Below are positions 23,410 through 30,837 of a DNA stretch of 45,800 nt, in pieces. Both the position numbers and the translations under genes were made by a program. The notes under the pieces were generated by a model that was given only the letters and a program-made list of their open reading frames with translations, ran no database searches and had not been told where the DNA came from. This DNA is from Clostridia bacterium (GTDB lineage: Bacteria; Bacillota; Clostridia; Oscillospirales; Acutalibacteraceae). Position 1 is the stretch's first letter, and each line of letters begins with the position of its first letter. The stretch spans positions 1 to 45,800 of the forward strand of contig JAFQCU010000005.1 of NCBI GenBank assembly GCA_017416285.1. Direction: 5' to 3'.

Positions 23410-25188
23410 ATGAAAAAAATATTATCAATCTTATTGGTTTTTGCTTTTTTGCTTTCAGGTTGCAGTTCTAAGGAAAAATTAAACAATGAAGATTTAAACG
23501 ATAGTGCCAAACCTTTCGAGGTGGATTTTTCAAAAACGGATACGGATATGTTTACCGAACGTGATAACGAAATTGAGTATGACAAAAGCAATGCGGTCAC
23601 CATTAAGCTTAATGGGGCTTCGGCAACTGCAAGCTCTGACAGTGTTAAAATATCCGGCTCACGGGTTACTATTACCGAAGAAGCAACCTATGTTATTTCT
23701 GGTAGCCTAACCGATGGCATGCTGGTTGTTAATGCAAAAGACACAGCCAAATTACAGCTCGTTTTTGACGGTGTAAACATTACAAGCAAGACCTCTGCCG
23801 CATTGTATATTTTACAAGCAGATAAAGTGTTTGTAACACTGGCTGACAAAACCGATAATACACTTGCTAACGGTGGCAGCTTTACCGCAATAGATGATAA
23901 TAATATTGATGCAGCTCTGTTTTCAAAGCAAGATTTAACAATGAACGGAACAGGCTCTTTGACAGTAACTTCACCGGCAGGACACGGTATAGTCTGTAAG
24001 GATGATTTTGTGATAACGGGTGGGACCTATGTGGTGAAGAGCGCATCCCACAGTTTTGATGCAAATGATAGCGTCAGAATTGCAAATGCCAAACTTACTG
24101 TTGATGCCGGTAAGGACGCCATACACGTTGAAAATAGCGACGAAGCCGACAAGGGCTTTGTTTATATCACAAGCGGGACGATTAAGGCCGAGGCCGAGGG
24201 CGACGGAATTGCTGCAAGCGCATATATGCAGATAGCCGGAGGAACGATAGATTTACTTGTCGGCGGCGGAAGTGAAAACGGCACAAAAGCATCATCGGGC
24301 AATTATGGCGGATTTATGGGGGGCAGACCCGGTGGAATGCGCCCCGGCGGCAATCAAGATTTTGTGACAGAGGAAGATACCGTTAGTATGAAGGGACTGA
24401 AGGCCGCAAGCGGAATACTTATTTCAGGCGGAGATATTACCATTAATTCGGCAGACGATTCTATACATTCAGATTCTTCGCTTACCATTAACGGCGGAAA
24501 CTTTATTATTGCATCGGGTGATGATGCAATTCACGCTGAGGATACTTTGACAGTTACCGCAGGCGAGATTGATATTTCTGAAAGTTACGAAGGGCTTGAA
24601 GCTCTGCACATAGACGTGCAGGGCGGAAATATCAAGTTAAAAGCAAGTGATGACGGACTAAATGCCGCAGGCGGTACGGACCAAAGTGGTATAGTAGGGG
24701 GCCGTGATGGAATGTTTGGCGGCTTTGGCGGCAGACCGGGTGGCGGTATGTCATCTAATTCAAATGGCAGTATCAAAATATCCGGCGGCACGCTTTATAT
24801 TAATTCTTCAGGTGACGGCTTAGATGCAAACGGCACCTTGGAAATCAGCGGCGGTTATACCGTAGTGGTTGGACCAACGCAAGGCGATACCGCAACGCTT
24901 GACTATGATAAGAGTGGTATTATTACAGGGGGAACCTTTATAGGAACAGGTGCTCAGGGTATGGCTCAAAGCTTTAGCGATTCCGAGCAAGGCGTTATAG
25001 CTATAAGCGTTGGTAATCAAAGCGCCGGCACAAAGATTGTATTAAAAAATAAAAGTGGAAAAACAATTATTGAGCATTCACCCGAACTTAATTTTGCAGT
25101 TGTGATTCTCTCAAGTCCCGATATCAAAAAGGGCGAAACCTATACGGTTACCGTTGGCTCTGAATCTGGAAAATTTGAGGCAAATTAA
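23410..25188 (+). CDS. Cthe_2159-like beta-helix surface lipoprotein
   Basis: 592 residues. Lipobox 'LLSGC' gives lipidated Cys18. The rest is a repeating right-handed beta-helix with rungs such as 'ITINSADDSIHSDSSLTINGGNFIIASGDDAIHAEDTLTVTAG', rich in Asp/Asn turns likely to bind calcium. Two Gly/Pro-rich loops ('GGFMGGRPGGMRPGG' and 'GGFGGRPGGGM') break the helix. The Cthe_2159 family binds acidic polysaccharides such as polygalacturonate. The start is ATG 23410 after GGGAGGG. It ends the VTC-DUF4956 operon. Its ligand here is unproven. Confidence 0.85.
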   Translation: MKKILSILLVFAFLLSGCSSKEKLNNEDLNDSAKPFEVDFSKTDTDMFTERDNEIEYDKSNAVTIKLNGASATASSDSVKISGSRVTITEEATYVISGSLTDGMLVVNAKDTAKLQLVFDGVNITSKTSAALYILQADKVFVTLADKTDNTLANGGSFTAIDDNNIDAALFSKQDLTMNGTGSLTVTSPAGHGIVCKDDFVITGGTYVVKSASHSFDANDSVRIANAKLTVDAGKDAIHVENSDEADKGFVYITSGTIKAEAEGDGIAASAYMQIAGGTIDLLVGGGSENGTKASSGNYGGFMGGRPGGMRPGGNQDFVTEEDTVSMKGLKAASGILISGGDITINSADDSIHSDSSLTINGGNFIIASGDDAIHAEDTLTVTAGEIDISESYEGLEALHIDVQGGNIKLKASDDGLNAAGGTDQSGIVGGRDGMFGGFGGRPGGGMSSNSNGSIKISGGTLYINSSGDGLDANGTLEISGGYTVVVGPTQGDTATLDYDKSGIITGGTFIGTGAQGMAQSFSDSEQGVIAISVGNQSAGTKIVLKNKSGKTIIEHSPELNFAVVILSSPDIKKGETYTVTVGSESGKFEAN

Positions 25189-25249
25189 TATAACAACTAC
25201 AAATATAAGTGCATTTAGTAATTATTGTTACTAAAGACCAACTTTGAGC

Positions 25250-25275
25250 TGGCATCATAATAGTTCGTAACAGCC
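25250..25275 (+). repeat. 26-bp dispersed repeat, copy C2
   Basis: Identical to 19809-19834. Here it abuts repeat B2 directly. The 322-bp gap 25189-25510 holds C2, B2 and a terminator, and no gene. Confidence 0.8.
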
Positions 25276-25455
25276 AAAAATCCTCGTAACGTATGTTACG
25301 GGGATTTTTACTTTTTCACTATTACCTCTTCACTCTTCACTTTTCTCTTATATACTCGGATTTTTGGGAAGTAAGAAGTAATAGTGAATAGTGAAGAAGT
25401 TCGGTGTATGCTTCGCATACGAAATATAAAAATCTCCGTCAAGATGGATTCGAAC
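25274..25455 (+). repeat. Structured dispersed repeat, copy B2
   Basis: The 77-bp block 25274-25350 and the 43-bp block 25358-25400 match B1 exactly, as does the terminal GTCAAGATGGATTCGAAC (25438-25455). The variable part between 25401 and 25437 holds a different hairpin (GTATGCTTCGCATAC). It contains the same head hairpin, which may terminate the VTC operon. Confidence 0.85.
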
Positions 25456-25468
25456 AAAGCAAAAACAT

Positions 25469-25508
25469 AGGGCTGATTTAGCAAAATATAATCGCTAAAT
25501 CAGCCCTC
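25469..25508. terminator. Bidirectional terminator
   Basis: AGGGCTGATTTAGC / GCTAAATCAGCCCT, a perfect 14-bp stem, with T-runs on the plus side and AAAAA on the left, so it also ends the minus-strand operon. Confidence 0.88.
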
Positions 25509-25510
25509 TT

Positions 25511-26293
25511 TTATTTTTTCTCTTTCAATCTTAACTTTGCTTCCTCAACGGTTTCACCGTCTTTGGTGAGGTAAGCGTCTACAAACTTATCTTCGATTTT
25601 GGTATAACCCTCAACAACGCCTTTTTCAATTTTCTTGTAACCGCCGGTTACTGCCTCGGCGATTTTTTTATTTGCCTTAACAATTTTTGATTTAGCCATA
25701 TCTGTATATTTTCCTCCAATCAGATTGATTCCTAGAAGCAGTACAACAATCCATACTGCTGTGCCTGTAAAAATGTTTAGTAATAAGATTTCCGGCGCTT
25801 CCATACCCGGAAAGGACACTAGCATAGATCGTTGCATTGTGTAGATAGAAACACACGCATCGGCGAGCGATATATTACGGAGTGTCTTTAATACCGGAGA
25901 AGCAGAACGCTTTGCCTTTACCATACCGATAATAGCAATGGTAATTTTAGTAAATGTGTATGTGGCAATGGTAATCATTACAATTATGTGAAAGGCGGTG
26001 CCTCTATCTTTGACAGCGGACATTATGTTCACGCCTACTATGCAGAACGAAAGCACCACCAATAAGATTCCCGTAATGCGCCGTGCAAAAAGCTCGGTAT
26101 CATAATCGCCGCTTGCTTTTCGTTTAACCTGCAACACAGAAAATCTTGTCATTGCAAGCACGGTATAATACGCACCCACTGTAATAAACCACCACGAAGG
26201 GTTAAGAAAACCTATAATACAGTTGCCGAGCGCATAAGCAGCGTTAAATGCAAGACTTGTATAAGGGTTTCTTACAAGATTTAATACTTTCAT
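25511..26293 (-). CDS. Membrane protein with amphipathic 11-residue-repeat tail
   Basis: 260 residues. About six membrane helices fill residues 10-195. The cytosolic tail (about 205-260) repeats an 11-residue pattern: 'VTGGYKKIEKG', 'VVEGYTKIEDK', 'FVDAYL', then 'TKDGETVEEAKLRLKEKK'. Such tails occur on several small Clostridia proteins and should form a long amphipathic helix. I do not recognise the membrane domain. It overlaps the upstream gene by 4 bp, so the two are co-translated and probably under the TetR regulator at 26823. Confidence 0.78.
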   Translation of the reverse strand: MKVLNLVRNPYTSLAFNAAYALGNCIIGFLNPSWWFITVGAYYTVLAMTRFSVLQVKRKASGDYDTELFARRITGILLVVLSFCIVGVNIMSAVKDRGTAFHIIVMITIATYTFTKITIAIIGMVKAKRSASPVLKTLRNISLADACVSIYTMQRSMLVSFPGMEAPEILLLNIFTGTAVWIVVLLLGINLIGGKYTDMAKSKIVKANKKIAEAVTGGYKKIEKGVVEGYTKIEDKFVDAYLTKDGETVEEAKLRLKEKK

Positions 26294-26658
26294 TTGATAC
26301 CTTTAATCATCGGAATGAGAGCAATCAGCATAATGATACCAAGTAAACCGATAAGTGTACCCCAAATGATTTGCTCCCAAACAAGGCACATACACATACC
26401 CAAGCCAAGCACCAAAGCGGCAATAATAGCATATATGGTGCGGAATACATTTTTTGCATTCATTTTCGGCATCTTTTTGTTTTCCAGCTTGCACCAGATG
26501 AGTGCCGTGATAATACTAAGCACGATACCTATAGTACCGAAAATTACACCTTCTGTAAAGGCATTCCATTCGGGCAGAAGTGCCATACACATTCCGAGTG
26601 CGAAAAGCACCCCACTTACAGTTCCCATAATTAGTGCAACAAAACTACTCTTTTTCAT
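26290..26658 (-). CDS. Small four-helix membrane protein
   Basis: About 122 residues starting MKKSSFVALIMGTVSGVLFA. I chose ATG 26658 because GGAGAT lies 5-11 nt upstream; the longer in-frame start at 26676 would place that site inside the coding region. There are four hydrophobic helices with 'ALGMCMALLPEW' and 'LGLGMCMCLVWEQ', two similar halves that suggest an internal duplication. The function is unknown. First gene of the two-gene operon divergent from a TetR regulator. Confidence 0.75.
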   Translation of the reverse strand: MKKSSFVALIMGTVSGVLFALGMCMALLPEWNAFTEGVIFGTIGIVLSIITALIWCKLENKKMPKMNAKNVFRTIYAIIAALVLGLGMCMCLVWEQIIWGTLIGLLGIIMLIALIPMIKGIK

Positions 26659-26680
26659 TTTGAAATCTCCTTTCATTAAA

Positions 26681-26763
26681 CCAACACTTGTGTTTTTATT
26701 GCGTTTATAGTATAATATTAATTGCTAAAGTAAAACAATCAACAATTAAACGACAAGTGTTGG
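26681..26763. promoter_or_regulatory. Divergent promoter region with paired TetR-type operator
   Basis: CCAACACTTGT (26681-26691) and its exact reverse complement ACAAGTGTTGG (26753-26763) flank the region between the divergent genes. The left site is itself a near palindrome (AACAC-TT-GTGTT). A plus-strand promoter TTGTGT (26688-26693) N17 TATAAT (26711-26716) overlaps the left site, and TATACT-type -10 sequence is readable on the minus strand. Confidence 0.65.
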
Positions 26764-26822
26764 AATAAAAGAAAATACGGCCATCAGTTTAGTTAAAAAT
26801 GTTGGGATAATGGAGAATAGTT

Positions 26823-27341
26823 ATGAATGTAAAGAACAATAAGCGACGCAGGTGTTCGCAAGAGAAAATTGAACGGGCGTTTATAGAACTGCTACAAACC
26901 CGTGAAATTAAGGATATTACCGTTTCTGATCTTATTAAAATGACAGAATTAAATCGTAGCACGTTCTATGCGAACTACATTGATATATTTGATCTTGCCG
27001 ATAAAACGAGAGAAAAACTTGAAAATGATTTTAGCAATTTGTTCGCTGATTACGATTATTTCAATGAGCGCACTGGTGCGTTAAAGATGTTTAAACATAT
27101 TAAAGAAAACCAAATTTTCTACAAAACTTATTTCAAGCTATGTTATAATGACAAACACCTTATTTCGATATATGATACAAGACGAGCAGAACAAGAACAT
27201 ATTAATAGCAACATCAAATATCATATTGAATTTTTTAGAAACGGTCTAAATGCCATTATTAAGCTATGGCTTTCGGGCGGATGTCAGGAAACTCCTGAGG
27301 AAATGGCAGAGGTTTTAAAACAGGAATATAGAGGAAGATAA
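26823..27341 (+). CDS. TetR-family regulator
   Basis: 172 residues. The helix-turn-helix is 'ITVSDLIKMTELNRSTFYANYIDIFDL' (about 36-62), with 'RSTFYANY' as the recognition helix pattern seen in the DhaS-like subgroup. The C-terminal half lacks known ligand residues. It is divergent from the two membrane genes, and the inverted pair of 11-bp sites between them is a natural operator. It likely represses both itself and the membrane operon. GGAG precedes the ATG. Confidence 0.88.
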   Translation: MNVKNNKRRRCSQEKIERAFIELLQTREIKDITVSDLIKMTELNRSTFYANYIDIFDLADKTREKLENDFSNLFADYDYFNERTGALKMFKHIKENQIFYKTYFKLCYNDKHLISIYDTRRAEQEHINSNIKYHIEFFRNGLNAIIKLWLSGGCQETPEEMAEVLKQEYRGR

Positions 27342-27357
27342 ATTTCTTAAAACAAAG

Positions 27358-27385
27358 TGGCAGCATAACGGTTCGTAACTGCTCC
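27358..27385 (+). repeat. Diverged copy C3 of the 26-bp repeat
   Basis: TGGCAGCATAACGGTTCGTA then ACTGCTCC, with about four changes from C1/C2. Compensating changes (A to G near GTTCG) keep the hairpin-like core. Confidence 0.6.
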
Positions 27386-27404
27386 ATTTAGTTATATTTT
27401 AATG

Positions 27405-27433
27405 TTGCTCATGGTTTGATTTTATGATATAAT
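27405..27433 (+). promoter_or_regulatory. Promoter of the two-lipoprotein/SGNH cluster
   Basis: TTGCTC (27405-27410) and TATAAT (27428-27433), 17 bp apart, with AAGGGGG before the ATG. Confidence 0.65.
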
Positions 27434-27455
27434 TAAATAAAAAGGGGGATGTTGT

Positions 27456-28292
27456 ATGAAAAGGTTCAAAAAATCGTTTATTGCTGTTATTGTAATGATT
27501 TTAATTTTACTTTTGAGTGGTTGCAAAGCATTTGTTGGCGCCTTTGAAAATGAAGAACTTCGTAATCATACCGATACTATGCTTAATGCAATACTTATGA
27601 ACGATGCCGATGCGGGTTATTCGCTTGTGCAAGATGTTTGTAAAAGAACCGATTTCGACCCCGCATTCAATGAGATGTGCGAAATGCTTGACGGGGTTAA
27701 AAGCTATGAACTTGAATTGTTGTCGATATACCAAAATAGCAGTTATGAAAACGGTGAATCACTAAAAACGATAGATTCGGTTTATGTAATGAATACCAAT
27801 AGTTCCTGCTATGTTGTAACCGTTCAAATGAGTTCTAAGGCCGAAAAATTATGTTTATTTAATCTTGCGCCTTATGAAAAGACTAATTTATATTATACCG
27901 GCGTTATAACCAATATGAAGGGTGCTTCAATTTTACAGTGGGCCTTTTTACTTTCCAATCTTTTGGTAATAGCCCTCACAGTGTTTGCACTTATTGACTG
28001 TTGCCGCAAAAAAATTAAATTTAAACCGCTTTGGATTATTATAATTATTTTGGGTGCATTCTCTATTGGGGCGACAATTTCCGCAACAAGTTTTAATATA
28101 AATTTTGGCTTGTTTTGGTTTACAGCGTACAGTGCGTTCGTTCGTTATGGTGGCGGACAGGTGTTATTACGCTTTGTAATTCCTTGGGGAGCTCCGCTTT
28201 ATTTCATTTTAAGGCATTGGCTTATTAAAAAACCGGTGGAAGTAATAGAATCCGAAATAACAAATACAGATAACGAACAAGTTTTGGAATGA
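27456..28292 (+). CDS. Lipoprotein with C-terminal membrane helices, unknown function
   Basis: 278 residues. Lipobox 'LLSGC' with Cys23, then an extracytoplasmic domain (about 30-155), then three hydrophobic helices (about 163-180, 193-212 and 216-250) and a cytosolic acidic tail. A lipidated N-terminus plus a polytopic C-terminus is uncommon. The extracytoplasmic part has an NTF2-like feel ('DTMLNAILMNDADAGYSLVQDVC') similar to the small lipoprotein at 19398. I recognise no catalytic motif. The next lipoprotein begins 21 bp downstream. Confidence 0.72.
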   Translation: MKRFKKSFIAVIVMILILLLSGCKAFVGAFENEELRNHTDTMLNAILMNDADAGYSLVQDVCKRTDFDPAFNEMCEMLDGVKSYELELLSIYQNSSYENGESLKTIDSVYVMNTNSSCYVVTVQMSSKAEKLCLFNLAPYEKTNLYYTGVITNMKGASILQWAFLLSNLLVIALTVFALIDCCRKKIKFKPLWIIIIILGAFSIGATISATSFNINFGLFWFTAYSAFVRYGGGQVLLRFVIPWGAPLYFILRHWLIKKPVEVIESEITNTDNEQVLE

Positions 28293-28313
28293 TTTTTTAA
28301 AGGTAAAACAAAA

Positions 28314-29009
28314 ATGACGTTTAAAAATAGAATTTTATGTGTTTTAATGTCCTGTTTCATCGCACTTTCTTTTTCGGCTTGCGGAGTTGGGGATATTGTA
28401 GAAGCCGGTGCACCTTCGGGTGTTAGTCAGCAATCGCCAACTATAAGCACACCGCAAAAGCCAACTTCTTCAGAAGAATCCAAAGAAGAAAGCCAAATTG
28501 ATAATGATACTATTGATTATCCGCTTGAAATGTGGTTTGCCAGCGGTGTCGGTGCGTGGTATACCAAGCTTACGATTCATGCGAACGGAAGCTTCAGCGG
28601 CGAATTTCACGATAGCAATATGGGTGAAATTGGGGATGATTATCCAAACGGTACAACATACGAGTGTAAATTTTCGGGTTATTTCAGCAATCCGCAAAAG
28701 GTCAATGATTACACCTATTCCTTAACCCTTGAAACGATTGAAATTGAGGGCGAAATTGGTGAAAGCAGAATAGCGGATGGCATGCTTTATAAAACTTCAT
28801 CGCCCCATGGTCTTATGAATGTCGACGATACAGGTTATGCTAAAGAGTTTTTGCTTTACACCCCCAATGCTCCCACAAGCGAAATGCGGGAGGAGTTTTT
28901 ATCCTGGTGGCCCGAGCGTTTCGGCGCAGACCCAAATGGTCAGCTTTTAATTTACGGCTTACAAAACGTAGAAACAAGTGATGGCTTTTTCACAGCAAAA
29001 GAGAATTGA
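28314..29009 (+). CDS. Secreted lipoprotein of unknown function
   Basis: 231 residues. Lipobox 'SFSAC' with Cys23, a low-complexity Ser/Gln/Thr/Glu linker (about 35-65), then a beta-rich domain ('YTKLTIHANGSFSGEFHD', 'YECKFSGYFSNPQKVNDYTYSLTLETIE') ending in 'YTPNAPTSEMREEFLSWW'. It looks like the DUF-type lipocalin-like lipoproteins common in gut Clostridia, but I cannot name the family. The ribosome binding site is weak (AAAGG). It precedes the SGNH gene by 17 bp. Confidence 0.72.
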   Translation: MTFKNRILCVLMSCFIALSFSACGVGDIVEAGAPSGVSQQSPTISTPQKPTSSEESKEESQIDNDTIDYPLEMWFASGVGAWYTKLTIHANGSFSGEFHDSNMGEIGDDYPNGTTYECKFSGYFSNPQKVNDYTYSLTLETIEIEGEIGESRIADGMLYKTSSPHGLMNVDDTGYAKEFLLYTPNAPTSEMREEFLSWWPERFGADPNGQLLIYGLQNVETSDGFFTAKEN

Positions 29010-29026
29010 ACAACAAAGGTGATAAT

Positions 29027-30079
29027 ATGAGCGATATTTCAAAAATTGACAAAAATTTTATTGTCGATACAAAAATCAACAAACCTGATATTAAGTTTTA
29101 CAACGTGAACGAAGCCCCCTTTAAGGTTTATGGTGTATACCATACGGGCGAACGCTTTGTAAGAATGCCGGGTGAGGTTGCCAAAAGTGTAAGCCAAGGC
29201 GTATATTCATTACATTGGCAGACAGCGGGCGGACGTGTTCGTTTTAGAACCAACAGCCCATATATTGCAATTCATGCAAAAATGCCGGGGTGTGCCAAAA
29301 TGTCACACTTTGCGCTTACAGGCTCGACCGGTTTTGACCTTTACCGTATGCACGGCAAGGAAGAACGTTACGTTTTGAGCTTTGTTCCCCCGTTTGATAT
29401 TAAAGACGGTTATGAAATGGTTAAGGATGTGGGAAAGGGCGGTATGCGTGAATATACCATAAACTTCCCGCTTTACAGCACCCTTTCTGAGTTATATATC
29501 GGTCTTGCCGAGGGTGCACGAATTGAAGAACCCACGCCCTACCGTGATATGCCGCCTATCGTTTATTATGGCTCGTCCATAACGCAGGGGGGCTGTGCCT
29601 CACGTCCGGGCAGTACATATCAAGCGCATTTAACCCGCCGTTTTCGTATTGACCACGTTAATCTCGGATTTTCGGGCAATGCCAAAGGCGAGGATGAAAT
29701 GATTGAATACATTAAGGGGCTTTCAATGTCTTGCTTTGTGATGGATTATGATTATAACGCCCCCTCGGCCGCACACCTTGCCGCTACACACGAAAAATTG
29801 TTTAAGGCAGTGCGTGAGACTCACCCCGATATTCCGATTATTATGATGCCTATGCCGATTTATTACACTTGGGAAAGTGAGAAACCACGCCAAGCGATTA
29901 TCAAGGCTACTTATGATAATGCCGTAAAGGCGGGGGATAAAAATGTTTATTACCTCACAAGCCGTGATATGATGCGTTATTGCGGTAACGAGGGTACGGT
30001 TGACGGCTGTCACCCCACCGACCTTGGTTTTTATTCAATGGCTAAAGCACTTGAAAAGGTTATGAAGAAGATATTTTAA
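29027..30079 (+). CDS. SGNH/GDSL-family hydrolase
   Basis: 350 residues. A beta-sandwich N-terminal domain (about 1-165) precedes the SGNH catalytic domain. Block I is 'VVYYGSSITQGGCASRPGSTY' with the nucleophile Ser, block II Gly in 'NLGFSGNAKG', block III Asn is not obvious ('VMDYDYNAPS'), and block V is 'VDGCHPTDLGFYSMAKAL' with Asp and His. The two-domain form matches carbohydrate-acetyl-esterase-like members. No signal peptide is seen, so it acts in the cytosol. The start is ATG 29027 after AAAGGTGAT; a TTG at 29006 overlaps the previous gene and is less likely. Confidence 0.9.
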   Translation: MSDISKIDKNFIVDTKINKPDIKFYNVNEAPFKVYGVYHTGERFVRMPGEVAKSVSQGVYSLHWQTAGGRVRFRTNSPYIAIHAKMPGCAKMSHFALTGSTGFDLYRMHGKEERYVLSFVPPFDIKDGYEMVKDVGKGGMREYTINFPLYSTLSELYIGLAEGARIEEPTPYRDMPPIVYYGSSITQGGCASRPGSTYQAHLTRRFRIDHVNLGFSGNAKGEDEMIEYIKGLSMSCFVMDYDYNAPSAAHLAATHEKLFKAVRETHPDIPIIMMPMPIYYTWESEKPRQAIIKATYDNAVKAGDKNVYYLTSRDMMRYCGNEGTVDGCHPTDLGFYSMAKALEKVMKKIF

Positions 30080-30083
30080 TTTT

Positions 30084-30115
30084 AAAACCCTCACAAATCT
30101 GTGAGGGTTTTGTAT
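30084..30115 (+). terminator. Terminator after the SGNH gene
   Basis: AAAACCCTCAC / GTGAGGGTTTT with a 6-nt loop, then GTATTT. Confidence 0.88.
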
Positions 30116-30118
30116 TTA

Positions 30119-30206
30119 AAATTATAGTTTATCGGGCAAGCCTAATGCGGAATTACGCATTACGCATTACGAATTACGAATTTCGTTCAGCGATAAACTC
30201 CCAATT
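30119..30206 (-). repeat. Dispersed TIR element, copy A2 (inverted)
   Basis: AAATTATAGTTTATC (30119-30133) and GATAAACTCCCAATT (30192-30206), inverted relative to A1. The 88-bp interior is made of ATTACGCATTACG iterations like those in A1. The right end abuts the stop codon of the TspO gene. Confidence 0.75.
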
Positions 30207-30679
30207 CACCTATTCAACCACCATATGCCTGCGGTTAAATAGCCGGCAAATGTGACCCATATTGCATAGGGTATTTGCAGGTATGCGGCAATTTTATTTA
30301 TTTCATAATATTTTATAATGGTTACAACGATAAGGAAAAGTAAAAACAGCAGCCAGAAAAATGCAAAGCCAAACGCCCGAAGGTTAAAGAAAACAATATT
30401 CCATGAAAAGTTGACCGCAAGACTTAAAGCGTAAATTAAAAGCGCAGAGCTTTTTTGGTTATTTGGGGCGTTAGAGTTATAAATCATAGCGGCGCTTATG
30501 CCCATAAGTATAAAGAGTATGGTCCAAACTATTGGAAAAAGGATAGCGGGTGGCGATAGCGGCGGCATTAAAACGTCGTTATTTATATCCATATTGTTGC
30601 GGGTGAAAAATGCAGACAGACCGCCGACTGCAAGGGCAGTGAGAATAAAAAATGCGTAAGATTTAATTTTTTCTTTCAT
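30206..30679 (-). CDS. tspO: TspO/MBR-family tryptophan-rich membrane protein
   Basis: 157 residues with five membrane helices. The family motifs 'MPPLSPPAILFPIVWTILFILMGISAAMIY' and 'ALSLAVNFSWNIVFFNLRAFGFAFFWL' are clear, and the C-terminus 'WVTFAGYLTAGIWWLN' is typical. TspO proteins bind tetrapyrroles; in bacteria the role ranges over stress signalling and porphyrin handling. AGGTGAT precedes the ATG. It stands alone, convergent with the SGNH gene. Confidence 0.93.
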   Translation of the reverse strand: MKEKIKSYAFFILTALAVGGLSAFFTRNNMDINNDVLMPPLSPPAILFPIVWTILFILMGISAAMIYNSNAPNNQKSSALLIYALSLAVNFSWNIVFFNLRAFGFAFFWLLFLLFLIVVTIIKYYEINKIAAYLQIPYAIWVTFAGYLTAGIWWLNR

Positions 30680-30761
30680 ATAATCACCTGATAAAAATTA
30701 TATGCAGCAATATTATGTTTATGAGGTGAATTTTTTATTTGTATATAAAAATAAGTTGTGT

Positions 30762-30790
30762 TTGATTTTTTTGTGGTAGTGTGTTAAAGT
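30762..30790 (+). promoter_or_regulatory. Promoter of the DUF4434/GH36 operon
   Basis: TTGATT (30762-30767) and TAAAGT (30785-30790), 17 bp apart, about 50 bp before the first start codon. Confidence 0.6.
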
Positions 30791-30837
30791 AAATTCATAA
30801 AAAGTTTTTTATGCTTTTGTGATTGGAGAGAATATAA

